Assembly (NCBI RefSeq): GCF_000269905.1
Contig: NZ_AKIF01000004.1
Location: forward strand, 1-39,799
Direction: 5' to 3'
Source: Alkalibacillus haloalkaliphilus C5
GTDB lineage: Bacteria > Bacillota > Bacilli > Bacillales > Alkalibacillaceae
Length of the DNA: 39,799 nt
In this document: in pieces, positions 25,839 to 33,705 of the stretch
How positions within the stretch are numbered: the stretch's first letter is position 1
Layout of the letters: every line of letters starts with the position of its first letter
Program-made: the position numbers and the translations under genes
The notes under the pieces: model-generated
What the model was told of the DNA's origin: nothing
The model's database searches: none
The model's input: the letters and a program-made list of their open reading frames with translations, nothing else

Positions 25839-27020
25839 ATGGTCAAAGTATATTTAATTGATGGAGCTAGAACACCATTTACTGCTTTCGGTGGGTCTTT
25901 TGTTAATACAGATGCAGTTGAGTTAGGGACTGCTACAGCTAAAGCGGCTTTAGAACGTTCCAATGTACAAGCTAATGATGTTGATCATGTTATTTACGGA
26001 AACGTTATTCATTCGGGGAAGAATGCAGCCTACTTAGCGCGCCATATTGGGCTTTACAGCGGTGTGCCACAAGAAGTGCCAGCATTAACGTTAAACCGTT
26101 TATGTGGGTCAGGCTTACAGTCGGTTGTTACAAGTGCGCAACATATTAAGTTAGGTGAAGCAGGCATTGTATTAGCAGGTGGTTCTGATAACATGTCACA
26201 GTCCCCTTTTTCGAATTTCAAGCAACGTTTTAATGGTGTGAAAATGGGGAACATGCAATTTGAAGACATGTTGCAGGCAACATTAACAGACCAATATACA
26301 GGAAAGGGTATGGGGATGACAGCTGAGAAATTAGCTGACATTCATAATCTTACTCGTGAAGAACAAGATGCTTATTCAGTACAATCACACGAAAGAGCAA
26401 CTCGAGCTGTCGAAAATGGCTATTTTGAAGAAGAGATTGCACCTGTAGTAGTCAAAACGCGAAAAGGTGAAGTTGAAGTCGCTAAAGATGAACATATAAA
26501 ACCAGATTCGACTATAGAAACCTTAGGGAAATTGAAGCCAGTCTTTAAACAAGACGGAACAGTGACGGCAGCTAACTCATCAGGTATTAATGACGGTGCT
26601 GCAAGTGTCGTTGTTGCAGGAGAAGAAGCGGTTAGTAACCACGGTTTAACACCGATGGCTGAAATTAAATCTTGGAGTGTGGCGGGTGTCGACCCGACGA
26701 TTATGGGTATTGGCCCAGTGCCAGCGATTAAGCAAGCGTTAGAGCGTGCTAATTTAACGATTGAAGATATGGATCTAGTCGAAGTAAATGAAGCGTTCGC
26801 TGCTCAGTACTTAGCAGTTGAAAAAGAACTTGGCTTAGATCGTGATAAAACGAATGTTAATGGTGGTGCTATTGCATTAGGTCACCCAGTCGGAGCAAGT
26901 GGTACACGCGTCTTGTTAAGTGCAGCTTATGAATTGAAACGAAGAGAAGGTCGCTATGCCGTTGTAAGCTTATGTATTGGCGGCGGACAAGGCATTGCGA
27001 TGGTTATTGAAAACAAATAA
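25839..27020 (+). CDS. Acetyl-CoA C-acetyltransferase (thiolase)
   Basis: A 393-aa thiolase II that condenses or cleaves acetoacetyl-CoA. The acylated cysteine is C89 (LNRLCGSGLQS), the His block is GGAIALGHPVGASG, and the second Cys is in SLCIGGGQG. The length is standard. It begins 2 nt after the YutG-like gene, with GAGGAGAG as ribosome binding site inside that gene. Possible roles are fatty acid oxidation or the first step of polyhydroxybutyrate or ketone-body metabolism; an acyl-CoA ligase at 31264 could be a partner, though not in the same operon. Confidence 0.93.
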   Translation: MVKVYLIDGARTPFTAFGGSFVNTDAVELGTATAKAALERSNVQANDVDHVIYGNVIHSGKNAAYLARHIGLYSGVPQEVPALTLNRLCGSGLQSVVTSAQHIKLGEAGIVLAGGSDNMSQSPFSNFKQRFNGVKMGNMQFEDMLQATLTDQYTGKGMGMTAEKLADIHNLTREEQDAYSVQSHERATRAVENGYFEEEIAPVVVKTRKGEVEVAKDEHIKPDSTIETLGKLKPVFKQDGTVTAANSSGINDGAASVVVAGEEAVSNHGLTPMAEIKSWSVAGVDPTIMGIGPVPAIKQALERANLTIEDMDLVEVNEAFAAQYLAVEKELGLDRDKTNVNGGAIALGHPVGASGTRVLLSAAYELKRREGRYAVVSLCIGGGQGIAMVIENK

Positions 27021-27048
27021 TAGAGTTAAAGGACCACTCTGAAAAACT

Positions 27049-27074
27049 TAAGTAGTTCAGTTTTGAAGTACAAA
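27049..27074 (+). repeat. Left copy of a 26-nt inverted repeat
   Basis: The reverse complement of 27049-27074 equals 28900-28925 with one mismatch (25 of 26). Here it forms the 5' half of the thiolase terminator hairpin. It bounds a block of about 1.88 kb together with the right copy. Confidence 0.85.
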
Positions 27075-27110
27075 ATTGCAATTTGTACCCTTAATTGGAC
27101 TACTTTTTCC
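27050..27110 (+). terminator. Branched terminator after the thiolase gene
   Basis: Outer stem AAGTAGTTCA/TGGACTACTT (27050-27059 with 27096-27105), inner stem GTACAAA/TTTGTAC (27068-27074 with 27082-27088), then five T. Confidence 0.75.
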
Positions 27111-27307
27111 ATATGAAATTGTAGACTAACTTGTAGGGCTAATTGTGATTATAATTGCAAGACAAAATGTGGGAAATTCAAAGGTGTTTGGTATTTTTAT
27201 GGTAAAATGAGCTAAAGGACATTATTCAACTAATGTGAGCAGAATAATGAAAGAAGGATTGCATAAAACAGATTTTACTATCTAGAGGGGGACACAATGA
27301 AAAAAAA

Positions 27308-28534
27308 ATGATACTTGTTATCGTCCTATTGTTTCTGGGAGCTTGTTCGACTGATGAAACAAATGGTACGACTTATGGTTTTGAGCAGAATCAAGTTAGG
27401 GATGAAGAATATGAATGGTTGCAGCCAAACTCATACCAAATAACGGTTGACGATTCATTTGAATTGGTTTCCAAAAATGTTATGGACACGCCTGAAAATC
27501 AAATGTTTTTTTGGCATGAATCATCTGCTAATCAATATACATTTACACTGAAAACAACTACTGAACAATTACAAAAAGAAGTGCCCACCATCGACATTCA
27601 ACCAATAAATAAATATAAATATGTATATTTACAGGAGTATTATGACTTTGGATTAACTGAAAAAGAAGCCCAAGACGCTCTGGAAGCTGTCAAAAAGGAA
27701 GTGGAGGAAGACTCTGCGGCATATCTTGAACAAATGAAAGAACAGTCATTGGAGAGGTTATCGGATGTTGCTAACGTGCTTACTACCGAAGATTATGATA
27801 TAAAGCCCTTTACTTACATGATTAAGACCGAATCAGAACTAGGTGTGATTCATTATGAATTACTTGGTGAGGTGGGAGAAAACTATGTTCGTGCTAGATT
27901 ATCAATCCCAAGTGAGCAAGATGAAACGTTGTTTGAAAAAATGCTTACTTCAATGAAGACTATTACGTTTAATAAAGATGAATTTGACGCTAATCCTATT
28001 TTGGACCAGCCAACAAATTTATCTTATGAACCTAAAGAAAATCTAAAAGGAGATTACCCTGAAGTAGGATATTCCTTTGACTTACCAGAAGTAGCTACGT
28101 TTAGATATTCTTTTCCATCGCTTCATACGTACCGATATACATTTGACACGAAGTACGAGGAGAGTGTTGAAAAAGAGCACTTTGGATTAAGGTCTTCAGA
28201 ATTAGTAGTCAAAGTTGAAAAACAGGAAAATGCTCGAAATCGTGAAGGGGAAATACGAAATAGAGCACTAGATGATTTTGTAGCATACCAGCATGACTAC
28301 GCTAGAACAATTGATTATTTACATGAAAATGAAGACTTTAATACAGGTGTTTTTACTACTGCTGTTCGTGTCGAATTCGATGGATATGAAGAATACTGGT
28401 TCTTAAAAGAAGTGGATGGGCATGTTTACGAGGTATTTTTTGATATCGCTTTTGAAGCACATGAGTATGAGGAATTGCTTGAAAGCTATTTAGGTGTAGT
28501 TCGAACGTTTGAGCTTAAAAATGTAAAGGAATAG
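27308..28534 (+). CDS. Putative lipoprotein with two similar halves; start region one base out of frame
   Basis: As read, the protein (408 aa) starts ILVIVLLFLGACSTDE after M, a lipoprotein signal with lipobox LGAC. The natural-looking start is ATG 27297 after AGAGGGGG, but the nine A that follow give MKKK then a stop; ten A would give MKKKMILVIVLLFLGACS in frame. The ATG at 27308 used here is about 16 nt from the ribosome binding site, too far for good initiation. The protein has two related domains (ELLGEVGENYVRARLSIP near 200 and FLKEVDGHVYEVFFDIAF near 370, each followed by a helix and a hydrophobic strand), recalling PsbP-like repeats. Function unknown. It lies between 26-nt inverted repeats. 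Confidence 0.75.
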   Translation: MILVIVLLFLGACSTDETNGTTYGFEQNQVRDEEYEWLQPNSYQITVDDSFELVSKNVMDTPENQMFFWHESSANQYTFTLKTTTEQLQKEVPTIDIQPINKYKYVYLQEYYDFGLTEKEAQDALEAVKKEVEEDSAAYLEQMKEQSLERLSDVANVLTTEDYDIKPFTYMIKTESELGVIHYELLGEVGENYVRARLSIPSEQDETLFEKMLTSMKTITFNKDEFDANPILDQPTNLSYEPKENLKGDYPEVGYSFDLPEVATFRYSFPSLHTYRYTFDTKYEESVEKEHFGLRSSELVVKVEKQENARNREGEIRNRALDDFVAYQHDYARTIDYLHENEDFNTGVFTTAVRVEFDGYEEYWFLKEVDGHVYEVFFDIAFEAHEYEELLESYLGVVRTFELKNVKE

Positions 28535-28675
28535 AAAAAAGGATTACAATCCTAATAAGTAATTCCATTTCCGTGGAGAGATATACGAAAGAATATTATA
28601 ATTAGGAAATCCTTACGTATCAACAATTGTGGGATATTGTTCCTACACTAAAGGGGGCGTTAGTTTAACAAGAAT

Positions 28676-28708
28676 GAGCATTTTCCGATAAGGAATTTGC
28701 TCTTTTTT
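28676..28708 (+). terminator. Terminator-like hairpin after the lipoprotein gene
   Basis: GAGCA and TGCTC arms with an internal loop and inner TTCC/GGAA pairing, then TTTTTT. Confidence 0.65.
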
Positions 28709-28841
28709 GTTGTTAAAATTGCAATAGTTTTTGCACGTGATTTTACAGGTCTTCAATAATTATTGTAGGTTTGCAAATTGAGTTGCATTTTCCTGTGTAA
28801 ATAACTACTCAAAATACATATAAACTTTGATATAACAATGA

Positions 28842-28882
28842 AAAATGAGCATCAAATCGCTATGCAATTTGACGCTCATTTT
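28842..28882. terminator. Long hairpin, probable bidirectional terminator
   Basis: Arms of 16 nt (28842-28857 and 28867-28882) with one A-C mismatch and a 9-nt loop; T-rich downstream on both strands. Confidence 0.65.
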
Positions 28883-28899
28883 ATAATACATTTTTATTG

Positions 28900-28925
28900 T
28901 TTGTACTCCAAAACTGAACTACTTA
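28900..28925 (-). repeat. Right copy of the 26-nt inverted repeat
   Basis: Pairs with 27049-27074 in inverted orientation, 25 of 26 bases. It ends 3-6 nt before the MFS coding sequence resumes (GQLMSRTG from 28932). Confidence 0.85.
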
Positions 28926-28928
28926 TGT

Positions 28929-29567
28929 ACCGGTCAACTCATGTCACGCACCGGGACGTATAAACGATATGCGTTTGTTGGCGCGATGCTCATGTTAATT
29001 GGTTTATTTTTATTTAACCAAATGGATGTTCATACGTCGTTTTGGACAGTTATGCTTAATATGGCAGTGTTCGGAATTGGAATTGGCTCACTTATGCCGA
29101 TTATGAACGTCTCTGTGCAAAATGCTTTCCCGTATAAACAGATGGGGCAAGTCAATGCGAACTTACAATTTTCAAGGTCACTTGCGGGTGTGGTTGCTGC
29201 ACCAGTGTTTGGTGCGATATTAAATACGTGGTTTTTACGCCGTTTTAACGAAGTCGAGCCATCAGGGTTTAATGAATTAAGTGATTCGGTTCAACAAGAT
29301 ATTTTAGCGATGGACCCACAACAGCTCATCACTCGGGAGGCACAAGAGAGTGTGGAGTCATCCTTTGCTGCGATCGGCCCAGAAGGTGAAGCGTTGCATC
29401 AAGAATGGTTACATGCGATTCAATTGTCATTATCAAGTGGTATCAGTGCTTTGTTTTTTGTTGGCTTAATCTTTGCCGTGTTAACGCTTGTATGCGTCAT
29501 TTTCTTACCAGAACACAAGCTTCAAGAAGATGAATATTACGAAGAGGAAAAACAAGACGCGTCATAG
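28929..29567 (+). pseudogene. 5'-truncated MFS drug transporter (DHA2, EmrB/QacA type)
   Basis: Only the C-terminal part of a 14-span transporter remains, about 212 codons where about 480 are normal. The coding text can be read from GQLMSRTGTYKRY (28932), a loop motif that lies in the middle of DHA2 transporters, through IGSLMPIMNVSVQNAF and RSLAGVVAAPVFGAIL to a charged tail. Upstream, the frame runs straight into the 26-nt repeat. An internal ATG (28941) gives a 208-aa reading frame, but without ribosome binding site or the first membrane half. The 5' part is not in this window. Confidence 0.85.
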
Positions 29568-29578
29568 AATAATGGAAG

Positions 29579-29610
29579 GAGCACTCTCTTGAGGGGAGTG
29601 TTCTTTTTTA
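29579..29610 (+). terminator. Terminator of the MFS remnant
   Basis: GAGCACTCT/GGAGTGTTC stem (29579-29587 with 29595-29603, G-T pairs allowed) followed by six T. Confidence 0.75.
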
Positions 29611-29633
29611 TGTGTTGGATTAGGTTGATCATT

Positions 29634-29869
29634 ACCGAATAGGAAGAGTTAATACCGAATAGAAGGTAATAGTTACCGAATAGATGTGCAAAACTACCGA
29701 ATAACCTACAATAATTACCGAATGCTAGATTAGAAGTGTCGGACGAAGTGTGATTAATGTCGGACGCGGGTCATAAGTGTTGGACGAAGCGGGATTAATG
29801 TCTGACGCGGCCCAATAATTGTCGGACGAAACATCACTAATGTCGGATACACGCCCATAACTGTCGGAC
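29634..29869. repeat. 12-unit, 21-bp-period array with two core motifs
   Basis: Five units with core ACCGAAT begin at 29634, 29654, 29675, 29696 and 29717; seven units with core GTCGGAC (or a one-base variant) begin at 29738, 29759, 29779, 29800, 29821, 29842 and 29863. Steps are 21 nt except two of 20. The seven right units alternate GACGAA and GACGCG (eroded in the last two), giving a 42-nt super-repeat. Outside the 7-nt core the sequence is weakly conserved. Not CRISPR: the repeat is too short and the spacers are 14 nt. Confidence 0.9.
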
Positions 29870-29934
29870 AAAGCCCCACCCCCCACCCCGCTATCCTCAC
29901 TCTATCAAAATTTATACTTCGCCCCTCGAAGGAA

Positions 29935-29963
29935 TTTACAAATTAATAGATTTCCCGTATTAT
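29935..29963 (+). promoter_or_regulatory. Promoter of the amidohydrolase gene
   Basis: TTTACA (29935-29940), 17 nt, TATTAT (29958-29963), 37 nt before the start. Confidence 0.7.
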
Positions 29964-29999
29964 GAATGTTAAGAAAAATTGAAAAATGGAGGGGAATAT

Positions 30000-31133
30000 A
30001 TGTTAGTTTTTAAGAATGCCTCGGGCTATGATGGTTTAGGTCAATATTTTGAAGGAAAAGTGATTGTCACTGAAAATGGTAAGATTAAAGATATCAAGGA
30101 TACATATGATGCTCCTAGTGATGCAGAGGTTGTTGATCTCACAGGAAAAGTTGTATCGCCTGGCTTAATCGATGTACATACGCATTTAGGTGTGTTTGAA
30201 GAAGGTAAGGGTCCTTCAGGGCATGATTTTAATGAGACGAGTGATGCGAATACGGCGCAGATCCGTGCGATTGATGGAGTGAATCCGTTTGATGTTGGCC
30301 TTGAAGATGCGCGTAAGTTCGGTGTGACGACGGTTCAGACATTGCCAGGAAGCGCAAATGTCATTGGCGGTGAAATGGTCGTGATTAAAACGGTTGGCAC
30401 AGTCGTTGATCAAATGGCCGTGCGTGAGCCGTCTGGTCTTAAAGCAGCTACTGGTGAAAATCCGAAGCGTGTCCATGGTGGAAAAGGAAAGCTTCCAACG
30501 ACGCGTATGGGTGTAGCTGCGCTTTTACGAGAAAAGCTTCATGAAGCACAAGTGTATATGGAAAAGCGTGAAAAGGGTGAAGCGGATTATAAGTTAGAGT
30601 TAGAAAATATTACGAAGGTGCTAAAAGGTGAAATGCCACTACGTGTTCACGCTCACCGCGCTGAAGATATCGCAACAGTACTTCGTATTAAGCGTGAGTT
30701 TGAGATTGATGTGACAATTGAGCACGGTACGGAAGGTCATTTAATTCCTGAATTTATCGCTGAGCATGGTGTAAGTGTCGCAGTTGGTCCGACGTTGACT
30801 GCTCGTTCAAAAGTCGAGCTCGAAAATCGTGGTTGGGAGACGCTTCCGACTTATGCGAAGCACGGCGTTCCATTTACGATTACAACAGACCACCCAGTTG
30901 TTCCAATCGAGCATTTAATGACAAGTGCGATTATGGGAGTTAAAAATGGATTAACAGATCAAGAAGCGATGAAAGCTTTAACGATTAACGGAGCAAAACA
31001 TTTAGGTATTGAAGATCGTGTTGGTTCACTTGAAAAAGGAAAAGATGCTGACTTAGTTATCTGGAGCGGTGATCCATTTGATTTACGCAATAAAGTGGAA
31101 GCTACTTACATCGAAGGGGAAAAAGTAAATTAA
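30000..31133 (+). CDS. Amidohydrolase family protein
   Basis: A 377-aa metal-dependent hydrolase of the imidazolonepropionase/adenine deaminase superfamily. Metal and active-site signatures: LIDVHTHLG (H60, H62), LRVHAHRAED, TIEHGTEGH and TITTDHPV. The N- and C-terminal strands form the usual beta-sandwich (VVDLTGKVVSPGLID; GKDADLVIWSGDP). No signal peptide, so cytoplasmic; the substrate is unknown. I start at ATG 30000 after GGAGGGG; an in-frame start 21 nt upstream would include the ribosome binding site. Single-gene transcript with its own promoter and terminator. Confidence 0.9.
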   Translation: MLVFKNASGYDGLGQYFEGKVIVTENGKIKDIKDTYDAPSDAEVVDLTGKVVSPGLIDVHTHLGVFEEGKGPSGHDFNETSDANTAQIRAIDGVNPFDVGLEDARKFGVTTVQTLPGSANVIGGEMVVIKTVGTVVDQMAVREPSGLKAATGENPKRVHGGKGKLPTTRMGVAALLREKLHEAQVYMEKREKGEADYKLELENITKVLKGEMPLRVHAHRAEDIATVLRIKREFEIDVTIEHGTEGHLIPEFIAEHGVSVAVGPTLTARSKVELENRGWETLPTYAKHGVPFTITTDHPVVPIEHLMTSAIMGVKNGLTDQEAMKALTINGAKHLGIEDRVGSLEKGKDADLVIWSGDPFDLRNKVEATYIEGEKVN

Positions 31134-31142
31134 TCAACATCT

Positions 31143-31175
31143 AAAAGAACTTGGGAAAGCCAAGTTCTTTTTTTA
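31143..31175 (+). terminator. Terminator of the amidohydrolase gene
   Basis: A 12-bp perfect stem (31143-31154 with 31160-31171), 5-nt loop, then T run. Confidence 0.92.
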
Positions 31176-31180
31176 TATAC

Positions 31181-31209
31181 TTGAACGAAAAAGTTCGTTA
31201 CTGTAAAAT
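31181..31209 (+). promoter_or_regulatory. Promoter with palindromic operator before the acyl-CoA ligase
   Basis: TTGAAC (31181-31186), 17 nt, TAAAAT (31204-31209). AACGAA-AAAG-TTCGTT (31184-31199) lies within the -35/spacer, a typical place for a TetR-type repressor such as FadR. Confidence 0.65.
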
Positions 31210-31263
31210 AATAATTAGAATTTTCAGATTAGTGCGTCATCAAATTAGTTAAGGGGTGTTTCA

Positions 31264-32868
31264 ATGAGTACAAATGTTATGAATGATTTGAACCAGATGC
31301 TTAAACGAACGAGAAGAAACACACTTGGTGACTTATTACTTAGAACGAGAGAACGTATGCCAGAGAAGTTTGCTTTGGCGTATGAAGGGCAACGACTTAA
31401 CTATGCTGAGCTAGATGATTTGGTTAATCAAACAGCCCATGTTTTTGTTGAGAAAGGCATGAAAAAAGGCGATATGATTACTGTCATGTCCAAAAATAGC
31501 TTGGACTTTGTTGTACTGAAGTTTGCACTTGCACGAATCGGCGCTGTCATGATTCCGATTAATTATATGCTCTCAGTTGAAGATGTCTCATACATTTTAG
31601 AACACTCTAAAGCAAATGGATTAATTGCTTCGAAGGAATATGCTCTTGTTCTTGAACAATCAGCTGATCGCATTTCACCTCAGTTTAAGTTTGTGATGGA
31701 TACGAACGAAGATGAACAACTATCAAGTGAATTGTCAGGATGGATGACGCTATCATCAGCTAGAAAGGGTAAACCTACTGACTTCATAGATGCTGATTTG
31801 GAAGATGATGATTTAGCCCACGTGTTATATACGAGCGGAACCGAGTCACGTCCAAAAGGTGTCATGCTTTCACATAAAAGTTTAGTCAGTGAATACATGA
31901 GTTGTATCGTTGATGGTCAGATGGAGAATCAAGATGTGCTTGTTCACGCATTACCGATGTATCATAGTGCGCAGTTGCACGTCTTTTTAGGACCAAGCAT
32001 TTATTTAGGTTCAAGCGGCATCATTTTACCAAATGCTACTCCTGAATCTATATTAGAAACGATTGAAAAAGAAAAAGCAACCCAGCTATTTTGTCCTCCA
32101 ACGGTCTGGATTGCATTATTACGTCATCCGGACTTTGAAAAGCGCGATTTAACATCGTTGGAAAAATGTTATTATGGTGCGGCTATTATGCCGCGTGAAG
32201 TGTTAAAAGAATTGTCTGAGCGGTTACCTAATGCTCAGTTTTGGAATTTTTACGGCCAAACAGAAGTCGCACCGCTTGCCACCGCCTTACAGCCAGAGGA
32301 CCAGCTTCGTAAGTTAGGTTCAGCAGGTAAGCCGACTCTGAATGTGCAAACGAAACTTGTGGACGATGAAGGAAATGAGGTGACTCGTGGTGAAATTGGT
32401 GAAATCGTTCATCGGACCCCACACGCTATGAAAGGGTACTTAAATGACCCTGAGAAGACCGCCGAAGTATTTAAAAATGGTTGGTTCCACAGTGGTGACT
32501 TAGGCATTATGGATGAAGAAGGGTATGTTACGATTATTGATCGTAAAAAAGATATGATTAATACTGGAGGAGTCAATGTATCAAGTCGAGAAGTTGAAGA
32601 AGCCATTTACGAATTAGAAGGTGTGTCAGAAGTGGCGGTTGTTGGACTTCCAGATGAGTATTGGATTGAAGCGATAACAGCGATTATCGTCACTAAAGAA
32701 GGATACGAACTGACAAATGAAGACGTTCAGTCATTTTGTGAACAAAAGCTTTCCAAGTTTAAAGTTCCGAAGTATATTGACTTCACAGATTCATTGCCGA
32801 AAAACCCGAGTGGAAAAGTGTTAAAGCGCTCATTGCGAAATCAATATGAGTCACTGGCTAACAATTAA
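31264..32868 (+). CDS. Acyl-CoA synthetase (fatty-acid-CoA ligase)
   Basis: A 534-aa ANL-superfamily enzyme that activates a fatty acid with ATP and joins it to CoA. The phosphate loop is YTSGTESRPKG (from residue 189), followed by FYGQTEVAP, GWFHSGDLGIMDEEGYV, DRKKDMINTGG and the C-terminal lysine motif PKNPSGKVLKR. The TSGTESRPKG variant is like that of VraA/YhfT-type long-chain ligases of Bacilli. ATG 31264 follows TAAGGGGTG. An operator-like palindrome in the promoter suggests control by a lipid-sensing repressor. Confidence 0.92.
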   Translation: MSTNVMNDLNQMLKRTRRNTLGDLLLRTRERMPEKFALAYEGQRLNYAELDDLVNQTAHVFVEKGMKKGDMITVMSKNSLDFVVLKFALARIGAVMIPINYMLSVEDVSYILEHSKANGLIASKEYALVLEQSADRISPQFKFVMDTNEDEQLSSELSGWMTLSSARKGKPTDFIDADLEDDDLAHVLYTSGTESRPKGVMLSHKSLVSEYMSCIVDGQMENQDVLVHALPMYHSAQLHVFLGPSIYLGSSGIILPNATPESILETIEKEKATQLFCPPTVWIALLRHPDFEKRDLTSLEKCYYGAAIMPREVLKELSERLPNAQFWNFYGQTEVAPLATALQPEDQLRKLGSAGKPTLNVQTKLVDDEGNEVTRGEIGEIVHRTPHAMKGYLNDPEKTAEVFKNGWFHSGDLGIMDEEGYVTIIDRKKDMINTGGVNVSSREVEEAIYELEGVSEVAVVGLPDEYWIEAITAIIVTKEGYELTNEDVQSFCEQKLSKFKVPKYIDFTDSLPKNPSGKVLKRSLRNQYESLANN

Positions 32869-32881
32869 AAGAGCCCATCAC

Positions 32882-32913
32882 AAACTGCACCTAATTTGAG
32901 GTGCAGTTTTTTT
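32882..32913 (+). terminator. Terminator of the acyl-CoA ligase gene
   Basis: An 11-bp perfect stem AAACTGCACCT/AGGTGCAGTTT (32882-32892 with 32899-32909) with seven T. Confidence 0.92.
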
Positions 32914-33001
32914 ACATTTTTAAAGAAAAAGGACAGATTTATGATAAAATTAAACGAATAATCTTTTAAGTAAACAACAAGAGTCACAGGAGAATTACAA
33001 A

Positions 33002-33703
33002 ATGAAAAATAAAATGTCAATTTACATAGCAGTTGCTCTGTTATCGTTACTAAGTTTTATTGCGTTATCCGTTTTAGTCGTGAACCAAGAACAAACGTCG
33101 TTGGATCGTCAAATTGCTGATGCGTTAAATCCACTTCAAGACACTGCTTTCATGTCGTCGATGGACTTGATTTCAAACTTAGGGTCCACCGAACTTTTAG
33201 CGGTGTTATCATTACTGACGATCGTGATCTTATGGTTTAAGCAAAAGTCACTTAAACACATAGTTCTGTTCATAGCAGTTGTGGGAGGCGGTGTGTTATT
33301 AAATCTACTATTTAAGTTCTTGTTTGAAAGAGGACGACCAGATGACCTTCATCATATTGAGGCATTTGGGGTGAACTTAGAACTTGTGTCATATAGTTTT
33401 CCAAGTGGGCACTCTACAAGAGCATTTTTGTTTTTTGCGTTTTTAATTTACATCGCTTGTCTATTCATTAACCATCGTATCGTAAAAGGCATATTAATTA
33501 CTGCGCTAACGATTGTTATTTTTGCAATTGGGGTTAGTCGTATTATGCTTGATGCTCACTTTGCAACAGATGTACTTGGAGCTTATAGCGTTTCACTAGC
33601 TTGGTTAATGCTTTGTGTGACCGTCTTTGAACAAATTATGAAAAACAAAGAAAAGAAGAGTAATCGGTTAAGCCGTTTGCTCTGCTTTTTAAGTGATATA
33701 TAG
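33002..33703 (+). CDS. PAP2-family membrane phosphatase
   Basis: A 233-aa membrane protein with about six spans. The three PAP2 phosphatase motifs are intact: KFLFERGRPDD, PSGHSTRAF and SRIMLDAHFATDVLGAY, giving the catalytic Lys, Arg, His and Asp set on the outer face. Likely substrates are undecaprenyl pyrophosphate, phosphatidylglycerophosphate or other lipid phosphates; the sequence does not decide. ATG 33002 follows CAGGAG. It runs convergent to the GNAT gene with only 2 nt between stops and no visible terminator. Confidence 0.9.
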   Translation: MKNKMSIYIAVALLSLLSFIALSVLVVNQEQTSLDRQIADALNPLQDTAFMSSMDLISNLGSTELLAVLSLLTIVILWFKQKSLKHIVLFIAVVGGGVLLNLLFKFLFERGRPDDLHHIEAFGVNLELVSYSFPSGHSTRAFLFFAFLIYIACLFINHRIVKGILITALTIVIFAIGVSRIMLDAHFATDVLGAYSVSLAWLMLCVTVFEQIMKNKEKKSNRLSRLLCFLSDI

Positions 33704-33705
33704 CC

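Larger units (their letters stand above)
28535..28899. other. Structured spacer rich in hairpins
   Basis: It has no gene. It contains TGTGGGATATTGTTCCTACA (28630-28649, a small hairpin), a terminator-like stem GAGCATTTTCC/GGAATTTGCTC (28676-28702) followed by six T, and a 16-bp hairpin (28842-28857 with 28867-28882, one mismatch) with T-rich tails. The last may end transcripts from either side. Confidence 0.6.

Noticed and set aside
27049-28925. Complete insertion sequence
   Set aside because: There is no transposase frame between the inverted repeats and no clear target-site duplication outside them.
28941-29567. A functional 208-aa MFS transporter
   Set aside because: Half of the membrane spans are missing and no ribosome binding site precedes ATG 28941; the frame continues upstream into the repeat.
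29634-29869. CRISPR array
   Set aside because: The repeat core is only 7 nt, spacers are 14 nt and drift within a unit family, and no cas genes are in the window.
29634-29869. Coding sequence for a 7-residue repeat protein
   Set aside because: The minus strand has stop-free stretches (SDISDVS-like heptads) because 21 is a multiple of three, but the 20-nt units shift frame and no start with a ribosome binding site is visible.
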